From: DASUBV01 sp035532295
GTDB lineage: Bacteria; Actinomycetota; Actinomycetes; Streptosporangiales; Streptosporangiaceae
DNA length: 64,000 nt
Assembly: GCA_035532295.1 (NCBI GenBank)
Contig: DATKRH010000247.1
Span: 17,364 to 81,363, forward strand
Direction of reading: 5' to 3'
In this document: one piece after another, positions 16,526-25,614 of the stretch
Layout: every line of letters starts with the position of its first letter
Position numbering within the stretch: position 1 is the stretch's first letter
The notes under the pieces: model-generated
What the model saw: only the letters and a program-made list of their open reading frames with translations
What the model was told of the DNA's origin: nothing
Databases searched by the model: none
Program-made: the position numbers and the translations under genes

Positions 16526-17557
16526 TCAGTCCTGCTCGCGCGGCGAGCGCGAGGAGCGGAGGGAGCGGAGGAAGCCGATCATGGCCGCGCTGACCTCGGC
16601 GGGCCGTTCCTGCTGGGTCCAGTGGCCGCAGCCGGGCAGCAGCACCGGCTCCCGCAGCAGCGGCGCGGCGCCCGCCAGCCGCCCGATTCCCTCCCGCGCG
16701 CCGGGGAACCTGACCACTACGTCCTGCTCGCCGGCCAGGTACAGCGCGGGCACGAGGACCGGCGCGTGCTGCCAGGCGGCGGTGAGCTCCCAGTTGCGGT
16801 CCAGGTTGCGATACCAGTTCAGCGGGCCCGTGAAGCCGGCGTCGGCGTACTGCGCGGCGTAGGCATCGATGTCGGCCTCGGTGAGCCAGGGCGGCAGGCT
16901 CGCCGGCTCCGGGCAGGCATCCAGGAAGCCGCCGCCCGGCGGCACGATCGGCAGCCGGGACGGGCCGCCATCGGCACTGCTGCCCGCGACCCCGGTGCCC
17001 GAGGCGCTGGACAGGACCCGGCGGAACGTGGCCGTCCGGTCCCGGTTCAGCTCGGCGTCGGCGACGCCCGGCTGCTGGAAGTACACCATGTAGAAGCCGT
17101 CGCCGATCCTGGCGCGCATGGCCTCGACCGGGATCGCGGAACCGCGCGGCCGGTAGGGCACGCTCAGCCCGATGACGCCGCGAATCCGGTCCGGGCGGAA
17201 CAGGGCCGTGTGCCAGGCGACCGGCGCGCCCCAGTCGTGCCCGGCCAGCACGGCCCGCTGCTCGCCGAGCGCGTCCATCAGCGCGATGACGTCGCCGGCG
17301 AGGTGCAGGATCGTGTACTGGCCGATTTCGCTGGGCCCGCCGGTCTGGCAGTACCCGCGCTGATCGGGGGCCACGGCGTGAAATCCGGCTTCCGCCAGGG
17401 CGATGATCTGGTGCCGCCAGGAGTACCAGCTCTCCGGAAAGCCGTGCAGCAACAGCACCAGCGGCCCGCTGCCGGCCTCGGCGATGTGCATCCGCAGGCC
17501 GCCGGCGTCCACGAACCGCTGGGTGATGCCGGGGACGTCTGGCACCGTCTGGATCAT
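16526..17557 (-). CDS. alpha/beta hydrolase, epoxide hydrolase-like
   Basis: A 343-residue cytoplasmic hydrolase of the epoxide hydrolase branch: HGFPESWYSWRHQ (oxyanion HGFP), the nucleophile elbow GHDWGAPVAW with catalytic Asp, and the C-terminal catalytic His in GCGHWTQQE. It opens epoxides to diols via an alkyl-enzyme ester; natural substrate unknown. Start ATG 17557 gives the family length. There is no Shine-Dalgarno upstream, so translation may begin at or close to the transcript 5' end. It ends 6 bp from the ParA stop (convergent). Confidence 0.85.
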   Translation of the reverse strand: MIQTVPDVPGITQRFVDAGGLRMHIAEAGSGPLVLLLHGFPESWYSWRHQIIALAEAGFHAVAPDQRGYCQTGGPSEIGQYTILHLAGDVIALMDALGEQRAVLAGHDWGAPVAWHTALFRPDRIRGVIGLSVPYRPRGSAIPVEAMRARIGDGFYMVYFQQPGVADAELNRDRTATFRRVLSSASGTGVAGSSADGGPSRLPIVPPGGGFLDACPEPASLPPWLTEADIDAYAAQYADAGFTGPLNWYRNLDRNWELTAAWQHAPVLVPALYLAGEQDVVVRFPGAREGIGRLAGAAPLLREPVLLPGCGHWTQQERPAEVSAAMIGFLRSLRSSRSPREQD

Positions 17558-17685
17558 GCTCGGAGGATAGCCTGAGCTGCCCTGCAGCGACGTGACAGCC
17601 CGGCGACTCAGCGTCATAGCTCGCTTTTCTGGTCGATTGCACGTCCAAAACGCCGTCGACGGAGCATCCTGTAAGTCGAGGAAAA

Positions 17686-18210
17686 ATGTCTGTCCGAGGG
17701 GGGTCAGTGAGCCGCAGGCTGCTTCGGCTGGAGATTCCGGTCTTCCCGGAGCGCATGACGTTCCGGGTTCATGACCCGGCCATCGATCCCGATGCGCCGG
17801 GTGGTCCGGTGCTGCCCGCGGGCTCGCTGATCAGCGCCGGACGTGAGCAGATCATCGTCGCCTGCGCCCAGGAGCATCTCGGCGTGCAGCTCACCATCGA
17901 GGAGTGGGACGACGCCCCGCCGCCGTTCAGCGACGGGTACGAGGACGAGGCGAAGTGCGTCCTGTACCTGCGCGGCAAGCTGAGCGTGGACATGGGGACC
18001 GCGGGGCGCGCGGTCGAGAGCATGCGCCTCAGCGGCGGCGTCGGCGACTACGGTGCGCGCGTGTACACCCGGAATCGGGCCGCGGCGGTCCAGCGGTATG
18101 ACGAGCTGTTCCAGTTGCACGACGACCCGCTCGGCGACGAGTTCCAGCAGGCCCGCAAGCGCCTCGAAGGCCTGGAGCAGTACCTGCTGCAGATCTGGCG
18201 GGAATCCTAG
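17686..18210 (+). CDS. conserved hypothetical protein
   Basis: A 174-residue soluble, acidic protein. ATG 17686 follows AGTCGAGGAAAA; GTG 17707 is a possible alternative start behind a G-rich stretch. The N-terminal half looks beta-rich (RLLRLEIPVFPERMTFRVHD; AKCVLYLRGKLSVDM) and the last 45 residues are a likely helix ending LEQYLLQIWRES. No known motif was found. It is separate from neighbours on both sides. Confidence 0.6.
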   Translation: MSVRGGSVSRRLLRLEIPVFPERMTFRVHDPAIDPDAPGGPVLPAGSLISAGREQIIVACAQEHLGVQLTIEEWDDAPPPFSDGYEDEAKCVLYLRGKLSVDMGTAGRAVESMRLSGGVGDYGARVYTRNRAAAVQRYDELFQLHDDPLGDEFQQARKRLEGLEQYLLQIWRES

Positions 18211-18250
18211 CCGCGCTAGCTAGCCCCTGGTAGCCCGACGGCAGAGCCGA

Positions 18251-18637
18251 TCACGGTCGCGCCGCCGACGCGTAGGAACCGCGGGATAACCGTAACGAGG
18301 CGCTGGAGGTATTCGGCTTGCTCGGCTTGCTGATCGCGGGCGCGGGCGCCGACGCCCGGTTGCTCGTGCTGGTGACGCCGGGCGACCGCTGCGCCGGGTG
18401 CCCCGGCTTGCCCGAGCCGGCCGGGAAGGGCCGCATCGAGTAGACCATCAGGGTCACGACGGCGGCCAGCGCCAGCGAAATCAGGACCGCCACCGCCCGG
18501 GCCCGGCTCGATCCCAGCATCGCGGGGAGCCGGGGCTGCCCGAACGCCGCCAGCCGCGACGCCAGCCTCGGGTCGTCATCGGCGAGCTTGTGCTCCATCC
18601 CATCCAGGATGCGCTGCTCATCCATCGAAAGAGCCAT
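18251..18637 (-). CDS. DUF3040 membrane protein
   Basis: A 128-residue protein. The first 35 residues (MDEQRILDGMEHKLADDDPRLA) are the DUF3040 signature common in actinomycetes. A single hydrophobic segment (VAVLISLALAAVVTLMVYSM) follows, with a Ser/Pro/Lys-rich tail. ATG 18637 is chosen because GGAGG precedes it by 7 nt; ATG 18655 lacks a ribosome site. The function is unknown; probably a small inner-membrane protein. Confidence 0.8.
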   Translation of the reverse strand: MALSMDEQRILDGMEHKLADDDPRLASRLAAFGQPRLPAMLGSSRARAVAVLISLALAAVVTLMVYSMRPFPAGSGKPGHPAQRSPGVTSTSNRASAPAPAISKPSKPNTSSASLRLSRGSYASAARP

Positions 18638-18856
18638 CGCGCCACCTCCGGCCACCTTCAGCCGCCACTGCTGATCAGCCGGCGGCGACTGCTGTTATGT
18701 ATCCCCAGGATCCGATTCTTTACCCGCCCTTTGCGACTCGGCAAGTAGAAGCATGGAGAAGTCTGCGGCTTGTCCGCCAGATTGCCCCGCGGCCCGGCCC
18801 GGCCCGGCCACGCCCGGGGCCGCGCAGGAGCTGGCGAGCCTGCCGCCTGATGCGCC

Positions 18857-19222
18857 GTGGGAGAAGACGGCGATGGCGCGGCGGAGAAGTACGCGGCTGA
18901 GGCCGGCGTGGACTATGCCACGCTGCGGAGCTACATGGCAGTGTCGGCCGCGTTCCCGTCCGGTCCCGGAAATGTTGCCAGGGCAACACATCCCTGGACC
19001 GTGTACCGGACCTTCGTGACTCTGAAGGACAGGGAGAAGCTGGCCGGCCGCTCGGAGCGCTGGACAGTACCGGAGGCACGCGAGCTAGTCCGGAAGCGGC
19101 AGCCCGCCGCCGACCCCAGCGCCGCCGCCAGGGCCAAGCCGGACCTGCCAGTCTGCGACCACCAGCGGGTCTGCAAGCAGTGCGGAGCGAGCCCCGAGCA
19201 AGGAGGGCCTGAGCCTGCCTGA
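18857..19222 (+). pseudogene. DUF6192-like fragment, probably frameshifted at its 5' end
   Basis: The frame reads EKYAAEAGVDYATLRSYMAV, WTVYRTFVTLKDRE and WTVPEARELVRKR, matching the helix-turn-helix-like middle of DUF6192 proteins. The complete family is roughly twice as long. Upstream, related sequence (AQELASLPPDAPWEK) lies in another frame and the GTG at 18857 has no ribosome site, so the gene is likely truncated and frameshifted. It ends in a two-CxxC-like tail (CDHQRVCKQCG). It marks the left edge of the accessory island. Confidence 0.5.
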
Positions 19223-19313
19223 GCCGTCCGGACCTCACAGCCCATGCGGGGGAGCCCTAGCAGCGCACCGATGGCTGCCACGGCTAGCTAGTGGCCGAGG
19301 GTGGCTGGCCTCC

Positions 19314-19526
19314 CTACAGGTCGAACTCCCCGGCCTGCGCGCCGCTGATGAACGCGCGCCACTGCTCCGGGGCGAAGGTCAGCGCCGGTCCCGCCTGGTC
19401 CTTGCTGTCGCGGACGGCGACGATGCCGGGCAGGTTGCGGGCCACTTCGACGCAGTTGCCGCCGCTGCTGCCTGAGTAGGTGCTCTTACGCCAGATGGCC
19501 TTAGTCAGGTCGGTGCTCAAGATCAT
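19314..19526 (-). CDS. DUF397 protein (partner of XRE/DUF5753)
   Basis: A 70-residue protein with the DUF397 signature WRKSTYSGSSGGNCVEVA, followed by VAVRDSKD and the WRAFISGAQAGEFDL end. DUF397 proteins are encoded next to XRE-DUF5753 regulators in actinomycetes; such pairs can act as developmental or antibiotic regulators. The gene overlaps the 3' end of the XRE gene by 26 nt, so expression is coupled. Confidence 0.88.
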   Translation of the reverse strand: MILSTDLTKAIWRKSTYSGSSGGNCVEVARNLPGIVAVRDSKDQAGPALTFAPEQWRAFISGAQAGEFDL

Positions 19527-20325
19527 CAGCCCGTTTCGTCAGTAGGTCGCGCGAAGCGGCTCTGGGCAGCGCCTCGCTGTGCAGGTTATCGAAGGTGTGC
19601 ATGATATGGGCGACTGTCGGCATGTGCTCGGCAATTAGCCCCTCGCTCGGCGTCTCCATGAAGGCGACACGAGCGCCATCCGGGCTCTCTGCCACGGCAA
19701 ACGCGCCTAGCAGGCCCGCGTGCACGCCGGTTTCCAGCGGCACGATGCCGACCGTGATGTTGCGACGGCGGGACATTTCGGCCAGGTAGCGGAGCTGGTC
19801 GTGCATGATCTTGGCGCTGCCGACGCGCCGGATCAGGACGGCCTCATCCATGAGGACCAGGAGGACAGGCGGCTCCGGGCGGTCCAGGATCACCTGACGG
19901 GCCATGCGCGCGGTGACGCGCTCCTCCAGCTCGTCCTCGGTGGTGTTCGGCTGGGCACCCAGGATGGCTCGCGCGTAGTCCTCGGTCTGGAGCAGGCCCG
20001 GAACGAGCATCGGCTCCCAGGACCGGAGCTCCGCGGCCGTGGCCTCCACTTCAGCGAACGGCCGGAACCATGATGGCAGCGGCGTGGTCCGGGCGTGCTG
20101 CTGGAGCCGCGCGAAGCTGCCCGGCACGCTGAATACCTCGTCCAGCCGCTGTGCGATGTCCAGGGACGGGGCGCGCTGGCGGCCCTCGATCATCGCAATG
20201 AGCGACCCGGAGTAGTGAACCCGCCCGCCTAGCTCATCCTGCGATAAGCCGGCTGCGGAGCGGAACGCCAGCAGGTCGGCGGCAAATAATGCCAGTCCGG
20301 AAGTGTCGTCTTCACGCTTGATCAC
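19501..20325 (-). CDS. XRE-family regulator with DUF5753 domain
   Basis: A 274-residue regulator. Residues ~11-65 are a Cro/C1 helix-turn-helix (AAGLSQDELGGRVHYSGSLI followed by AMIEGRQRAPS). Residues ~90-265 are DUF5753 (the EPMLVPGLLQTEDYARAI signature, then VLMDEAVLIRRVGS and the IVPLE strand). The start is GTG 20325. Its promoter region is only a few bases from the end of the group II intron reading frame, so the intron or a rearrangement may have replaced the native upstream sequence. Confidence 0.87.
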   Translation of the reverse strand: MIKREDDTSGLALFAADLLAFRSAAGLSQDELGGRVHYSGSLIAMIEGRQRAPSLDIAQRLDEVFSVPGSFARLQQHARTTPLPSWFRPFAEVEATAAELRSWEPMLVPGLLQTEDYARAILGAQPNTTEDELEERVTARMARQVILDRPEPPVLLVLMDEAVLIRRVGSAKIMHDQLRYLAEMSRRRNITVGIVPLETGVHAGLLGAFAVAESPDGARVAFMETPSEGLIAEHMPTVAHIMHTFDNLHSEALPRAASRDLLTKRADDLEHRPD

Positions 20326-20331
20326 AGTGCT

Positions 20332-21852
20332 TCACATCCTCTGCACGATCCGCTGCCCGTGTCCACGGCCCGCCCCGGAAAGGCCACTACCAGCTGTTTC
20401 AGCTTCCGGGCACGATGGTACCCGCGCAAGGGTGGGGAGATCCCATTTGACCCCCTCGGAGGCTGATAGATGACCGCTGGAAAAGCAGCGACAGCCGAGA
20501 ACTACGTAGATACTGCCATTAACCGCCTGGAAGCTCTTGGCACCGAACTTGCCGGGCCGCCAGACATCCTGGGCGCAGAGATAGTAATTCACGACGCCCC
20601 GGTACTCAGCCCCGTAGATCCGCACGATGTCGTACTCGGGCAGGTTCTGGAGCTTCGACCTGTGCCACGGCTTGCCATGCTGCCGGTAGCGGGCGCACTG
20701 GGCCGTCACCACGTCCGGCGGCACCCGCAGCGCGATCATCCCGCTGGCCGACCTGCGGCCGCTGGTGATTTTCGTGTCGCAGTGCCGCACGGTGATGTGG
20801 TAGCCGAGGAACCGCGCCGGATCACTCCGGGCGTGCGTGATCAGGGTCTTGACCGGGTTCAGTTCCAGTCCGGGATCCTTCCGGAGGAACGTCGCCAGCT
20901 TCCCCTTGATCTCCTCGGCTTCGGCCTTGGTCCCGGTGAATCCCAGCAGGTGATCATCCGCGTACCTGACGTATCTCAGGCGGCGGTAGCCGGGGTCCAC
21001 CGGTTCACCATAGGGAAGCGTACGTAGCTGCTTGACCAGGTCCCGGGCTGCTGCCCGGTCCCCGAGATCCCGCGCACGCTTCAGCTGCCAGGGCACCCGC
21101 CGGTACCCGGGGCTGGTCCTGCGCTGTATCCCTCTCGTGTACTGGGGGATCAGTTCCCGCTCGACGAACTTATCGAGCTTATCCAGATAGATGTTCGAAA
21201 GAATCGGGGACACCACGCCGCCTTGCGGCGAGCCGCTCAGCGTCGGGTGCCATTCCCGGTCTTCCAGGTACCCGGCCCGCGGCATGTTGCCTGCGAGCCG
21301 CAGGAACCGCTGGTCACGGATCGTCTCCGCCATGATCCTGAGAAGGATATCGTGGTCAGGTGACCCGAAGCAGTCGGAGATGTCACCTTCGATGAACCAC
21401 ACGGTGCCCGTCCAGGTGTTCTGCACCTCCCGCAGCGCGGTGTGGCACCCGTAACCTTTCCGGAACCCGTGCGACCGGCCAGAAAACCGCGGCTCGCAGA
21501 TCGCCTCCAAGATCAGGCGGACCACCTCGCCGACCAGCTTACCTGACCACGACGGCAGGCCCAGGGGACGCAGCTTCCCGTTCTTCTTCGGGATATAGAC
21601 ACGGCGGGCAGGCGCGAACCGGTACTTCTCCTGCCGCATCAGCTGAATGATCGTATCGAGCTTGTCCTCGGACATGCCGTCGGCGGTCTCTGAGCAGGCC
21701 CCCGGCGTCATTGCCCCAGCGTTCGAGTAGATGCTGCCGTAGGCCAGCAGGTACAGATCCCTGCTGAACAACTGCCGGTAAAGCTGCTCGCACGGCAGGC
21801 CCTGCCTGCCGCGCTCGCGGAGAACGCACAAGACCACTGCGGCGTCTTGCAT
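20332..21852 (-). CDS. group II intron reverse transcriptase, C-terminally truncated
   Basis: A 506-residue frame. Fingers/palm motifs of group II intron maturases are clear: RRVYIPKKNGKLRPLGLP, WFIEGDISDCFGSPDH, LSGSPQGGVVSPILSNIYL and the catalytic YADD in RYVRYADDHLLGFTG. Similarity stops near residue 427, just after AEYRGVVNYYLCAQDVW. The normal thumb/maturase X domain and HNH endonuclease are replaced by about 80 unrelated residues. Splicing help and retrohoming are therefore probably lost, though polymerase residues remain. Confidence 0.82.
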   Translation of the reverse strand: MQDAAVVLCVLRERGRQGLPCEQLYRQLFSRDLYLLAYGSIYSNAGAMTPGACSETADGMSEDKLDTIIQLMRQEKYRFAPARRVYIPKKNGKLRPLGLPSWSGKLVGEVVRLILEAICEPRFSGRSHGFRKGYGCHTALREVQNTWTGTVWFIEGDISDCFGSPDHDILLRIMAETIRDQRFLRLAGNMPRAGYLEDREWHPTLSGSPQGGVVSPILSNIYLDKLDKFVERELIPQYTRGIQRRTSPGYRRVPWQLKRARDLGDRAAARDLVKQLRTLPYGEPVDPGYRRLRYVRYADDHLLGFTGTKAEAEEIKGKLATFLRKDPGLELNPVKTLITHARSDPARFLGYHITVRHCDTKITSGRRSASGMIALRVPPDVVTAQCARYRQHGKPWHRSKLQNLPEYDIVRIYGAEYRGVVNYYLCAQDVWRPGKFGAKSFQAVNGSIYVVLGCRCFSSGHLSASEGVKWDLPTLARVPSCPEAETAGSGLSGAGRGHGQRIVQRM

Positions 21853-22398
21853 TACGCATACCTCATGGTTCCTGTCTCGTTAATCGCCTGTGCCCCTTCG
21901 CCCTGTGGTCCGGCTCTCCCGGTCTCCAGACTGGCCGGACGTTAACCCGGCGACTACTACGAGCACTCCGTCACCTGCCGTAGCTCTCGCCCGGCAGAGT
22001 GATCCCACGTTCACAGCACTGTACGTACTAGCGCGACTTAGGCGTCCCGTTCGTCTCCTTTAACACCCTTATCGGATGTCGCTTCCGCGCCCCGGAGGAT
22101 TACCGCAGGTGATCAGAGACCCTGCGGCAGGGGCCGACGCCGGTTACATGCGTCTTTCCGGCGGGTGGGGACTTGCACCTTCTGGAGGCTGGGATTCAGG
22201 CAGTGCAGCTTTCGCCATATCGCGCGGGTCCCCCGGCACGCCGCCCCTGACGCATGGGCACGGCTGCCGGTTTCCTAGCATGCTGCTGTCCCTTTCCCCT
22301 CACGGTTCCGGGTAAGCCATCGGACCCAAGAACAACACCTCCTCCAGTTCCTGCCCGCTGCGCGGGCGATACAGCACTGCGCCTCGTGGCGCAGCCGA
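20332..22398 (-). mobile_element. truncated group II intron (boundaries approximate)
   Basis: This segment holds a group II intron reverse transcriptase and about 550 bp of structured-looking leader upstream of it (22398 down to 21853), including a GTGCAAGTCCCCACCC stretch of the kind found in intron domain I. The leader starts where the IS4 transposase frame loses its normal sequence (about 22398), so the intron appears inserted in that gene. No domain V/VI-like hairpin was found downstream of the reverse transcriptase before the XRE gene, so the 3' end is missing. The exact 5' boundary is uncertain by tens of bases. Confidence 0.6.
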
Positions 22399-23568
22399 CC
22401 CGTCCCACCGCCATCTACAGAGCGCCGCCAGCAGCGGCGCCGGGTACTCGTCAATGTCCGCGAGGTCGGTGACCAGGCAGAACATCTCCGGCACCTCCTG
22501 GCCTTCCACGGTCACCCAGTACTCGATGACCCGGACGGTCACGGTGACGCCGTCACCGGAGATCTCCGCGAGATACGACCCGTCGGCCAGGATCTCCGTG
22601 ATCCTTTTCAGCCGGATGTCGCTTTTCAGCCGGATCAGCACGTGCGTGCGGGCGGTCAGCCGGGCGATCCGGGCAGCGCCCGGAAAATTCCTGTCCATCA
22701 GCCAGACCCGGTCCATGGTGAACAGGTGCGGGTACCGCTCCATCGCCGTGTCCAGCAGTTTCTGCTCGGCGGCGGCCTTGTCCGTGCCCGCCGGGCCGTA
22801 CGGCATTCCGAACAGGGCACGGGTCGACGCGTCGGTCAACGGAAGCGCCCTGACCCGCGGGAACGGGCCGGAGTCATCGCTCGTGCCGGTAGAGCCGAAC
22901 GCGGCCCGGTTCGCCGGCGTATCCGGGACCCGGATCAGCGTCCCGTCCAGCGATCCCGTCTTCAGCGGCTTGTCCCGCCCGATGATCACCGCGCGCCAGT
23001 CCCGGTCCTCGTGCTCCTGCCACGACGCTCCCAGCACGATGGCCTGCAGTTCCTCCAGCGACTCCGGGCCCAGCGCGTTCCGCCAGTCCCGCAGCGCCCG
23101 CGGCGACGCCGGAACCCAGGCCCGCGCCCACGGCACCATGCCCAGGTCCCCGGCCAGCGCGATCACCGCCTCCCGCGCGTCCGCGCCCGGCAGCAGCGTC
23201 ATCAAAATGATGACCCGGATCATGAACGCCCTGGCCAGCAGCCGTTCCCGTTCCCCCTTCACGAACTCTTCCCGCAGCACCGCCCGCTCCGCGATCCCGT
23301 CAATCACGCCCGGCTGCCCGGCCTGCTCCTCCAGCCACTCCTCCAAAGGCCCCAAAGTCGCGTGATCCAGCGGGCTGCCCTGCGCCTGCACCCGCCCGCC
23401 CCGCCGCACCCGCGCCGCCGCGACCGCCGCTATCTTCAGGAAAACCACCTGGTCGCCGGACCGGATCCGCTCCGTCCCCCCGATCACCAGCGCCGACCGG
23501 CAGTCCCCGCCGGGCAGCCTGCCGTTCCGCACAGGCGTCACCAGGTCAGCCAGCCGCACCGCCACCAT
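22300..23568 (-). pseudogene. IS4-family transposase, 3' end cut by the group II intron
   Basis: Frame of 422 residues of an IS4-type DDE transposase: an N-terminal 'transposase IS4 N-term' region (LPGADAREAVIALAGDLG), a catalytic Asp in GSLDGTLIRVPD, a second in WLMDRNFPG, and the strand VIEYWVTVEG. The conserved YRWRWDGSETALREAK segment with the catalytic Glu is lost: after WRWDGS the sequence changes abruptly and runs into the intron leader. The last ~32 codons are intron sequence. A 230-bp block (22469-22698) recurs at about 90% identity at 63.62-63.85 kb. Confidence 0.8.
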
Positions 23569-23783
23569 CAGCCCGCCGTCCGGAACCCCCCCGGCCCTCC
23601 GTCATGCTGCTGGCGGCAAGCGGCAGAACAGGGTAGACATTCACAAGAGGCTCCTGCGGCGAAGAGTGACCTGCACAATCCCTCTTCTAGCAGGAACCTC
23701 GCCCGCCCCACCAGAAATCCGTACAAGCCCTCACCAGTCACCCATCGTGACTACGAACCCGGACCACCACTCGCGCCGTTCGC

Positions 23784-24026
23784 CCTAAAGATTTTGATGG
23801 ACCCTTCGGGCCGCTTCCGGGTGGATGAGAATGGCGGTGCGCATGTTGCCCGCCGACGCCGGTTCGGCTTGGCTCTGCGAGACCGTCCTAAAGATTGGCG
23901 CTGGAGCCCTCACCTTCGGGTGTCCCCCGGTTGCGTCGCGAACGCGAGTATCAGTCTCTTAGATCACTTCAGGGGCTCCGCGGGCGGCATGCGCGTCCGT
24001 ACCCCTACGCGAGCCGGGAGGCTGGC
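23784..24026 (+). ncRNA. candidate bridge RNA locus in the IS110 left end
   Basis: A 243-nt non-coding segment directly before the recombinase start, conserved at the same length in the second copy (27187-27429) with only about a dozen differences. It contains hairpin-forming parts: CACC-TTCG-GGTG, CCTTCGGG, a GGCGG/CCGCC stem with a 12-nt loop, and a direct repeat CCTAAAGATT at 23784 and 23887. IS110-group elements (IS621) transcribe a bridge RNA from this location. That it does so here is inference from family knowledge and conservation. Confidence 0.5.
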
Positions 24027-25292
24027 ATGCAGGTTTTGTACGAGCGGTGCGCCGCGGTGGATGTCGGCAAGGACGTGATCGCGGTGGCGGTGCGGCTGCC
24101 CGGTGACGGCCCGGCTGGCCGGGCGATGCACAAGCGCACTTTCAAGACGTTTTACGGGGTGCTTCGCGAGGCGGCCCGGTGGCTGACGTCGCTGGGGGTC
24201 ACCCACGTGGCGATGGAAGCTACCGGGATTTACAGCATGCCCGTTTACCACGCGCTGATCGAGCACGGGGAGTTCGGGCAGGTGCTGGTGTGCAACGCCG
24301 GGCACGTCAAGAACGTCCCGGGCCGCAAAACCGATCTTGCTGACGCCGAGTGGCTGGTGCACCTGCTGGAGTGCGGGCTGCTGCGGGGCAGTTTCATCCC
24401 GCCCGCGGACATTAAGGCCGCCCGGGATGTCATCCGGTACCGGACCAAGGTGGTGCAGTCCCGGACGTCGGAGCTGCAAAGGCTCGGCAACGTGCTCCAG
24501 GACGCCGGCATCAAGATCGACTCGGTAGCCTCCAGCATCGCCACCAGGTCCGGCCTGGCGATGATCGAGGCCCTGATCGACGGGGAGCGCCGCCCCGGGG
24601 TGCTGGCCGAGCTGGCGATGGGCCGGATGCGGTCCAAGATCAGCGACCTGGCGATGGCGCTGGAAGGCCGCTTCGGCGACCATCACGCCCTGATGTGCCG
24701 GCTGCACCTGGACCACATCGGCCACCTCGAGGAGATGATCGCGAAGCTCGACGCGCAGATCGAGGCGATGATGCTGCCCTTTCGCGCCCAGCGGGACCTG
24801 CTGACCACGATCCCGGGCACCGGCCCGCTGGCCGCCGCCGCGGTCCTGTCCGAGATCGGGGCCACCGTCACCGATTTCTTCCCAGACGCCGCCCACCTGG
24901 CCTCCCGGGCGGGCCTGTGCCCCGGCAACCACGAATCCGCCGGGAAACGGCATTCCGGCAAGCGCCGCCACGGCAACCAGCATCTCCAGCCCGTCCTGGT
25001 CGAGACAGCCTGGGCCGCCGTCCGCCATGAGGGGTACCTCAAGGCCCTTTACCACCGGCACGTCATGAAATGGGGCGGCTACCGCAGCCCGACCGCCAGG
25101 AAGAAAGCGATCATCGTGGTCGCCCACGCGATCCTCGTCATCATCTGGCACGTCCTGGCCACCGGCAGGCCCTACGACGAGCTCGGCGCCGATTTCTTCA
25201 CCCGCCGCCTCGACCCCGACAGGGAAACCCGGCGCCTGATCGCGAAACTCGAAGCCCTCGGCCACCAGGTTAGCCTCCAGCCAGCCGCCTGA
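24027..25292 (+). CDS. IS110-family recombinase (DEDD transposase)
   Basis: A 421-residue recombinase. The N-terminal RuvC-like DEDD domain shows AVDVGKD (Asp), AMEATGIY (Glu) and GRKTDLADAEWL (Asp pair). The C-terminal Tnp_20 domain carries the TIPGTGPLAAAAVLSEIG helix and RAGLCPGNHESAGKR, where the conserved Ser is expected to be the second catalytic residue. The length is complete and no frameshift is visible. The start ATG 24027 follows a CGGGAGG ribosome site. The enzyme should recombine the element into targets chosen by its RNA guide. Confidence 0.9.
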   Translation: MQVLYERCAAVDVGKDVIAVAVRLPGDGPAGRAMHKRTFKTFYGVLREAARWLTSLGVTHVAMEATGIYSMPVYHALIEHGEFGQVLVCNAGHVKNVPGRKTDLADAEWLVHLLECGLLRGSFIPPADIKAARDVIRYRTKVVQSRTSELQRLGNVLQDAGIKIDSVASSIATRSGLAMIEALIDGERRPGVLAELAMGRMRSKISDLAMALEGRFGDHHALMCRLHLDHIGHLEEMIAKLDAQIEAMMLPFRAQRDLLTTIPGTGPLAAAAVLSEIGATVTDFFPDAAHLASRAGLCPGNHESAGKRHSGKRRHGNQHLQPVLVETAWAAVRHEGYLKALYHRHVMKWGGYRSPTARKKAIIVVAHAILVIIWHVLATGRPYDELGADFFTRRLDPDRETRRLIAKLEALGHQVSLQPAA

Positions 25293-25381
25293 CCCCGCAC
25301 CACCCGCCACGCCCCCGGCCAATGATCACCGGCCGGGGTTCGCTGCCGCGCGCCCGGCTGGGGACCATTCACGTATCAGCC

Positions 25382-25614
25382 CATGGCATTGCGTCCCACC
25401 CCGCATAGCTGGCTAGACCGCGATATGATGGCACACTAGGGCAGACTGCCAACCCAGCACTCCTCACGCGTCCTGAAATCCCTCTGTTCTACGCGGTAGC
25501 TTGATGCGCGGACATGATCCTTATCTGGTTCGCTAGCTGCTGTGGCACCAAAGGTTCCATGAGTGGTAACTAACGATAAGGTCACTTTCCCGTACGTCGA
25601 TCCCGAAGGCAGGC
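25382..25614. other. AT-richer intergenic region upstream of the island MFS gene
   Basis: About 230 bp beyond the IS110 right end, noticeably poorer in GC than the chromosome average here. It should hold the promoter for the MFS gene. No open frame, palindrome or strong promoter hexamers were identified with confidence. Confidence 0.4.

Larger units (their letters stand above)
23784..25381 (+). mobile_element. IS110-family insertion sequence, apparently intact
   Basis: The limits come from comparison with the second copy at 27187-27643: homology on the left begins at CCTAAAG (23784), and the right end shared in inverted form stops at 25381. Inside are a 243-nt non-coding left end, an intact recombinase gene and an 89-nt right end. 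As usual for IS110 there are no terminal inverted repeats or obvious target duplications. Confidence 0.75.

Noticed and set aside
20332..20560. Group II intron domain V/VI downstream of the reverse transcriptase
   Set aside because: No GAGCC...GGUUC-type 34-nt hairpin was seen before the XRE start codon; the 3' end appears lost.
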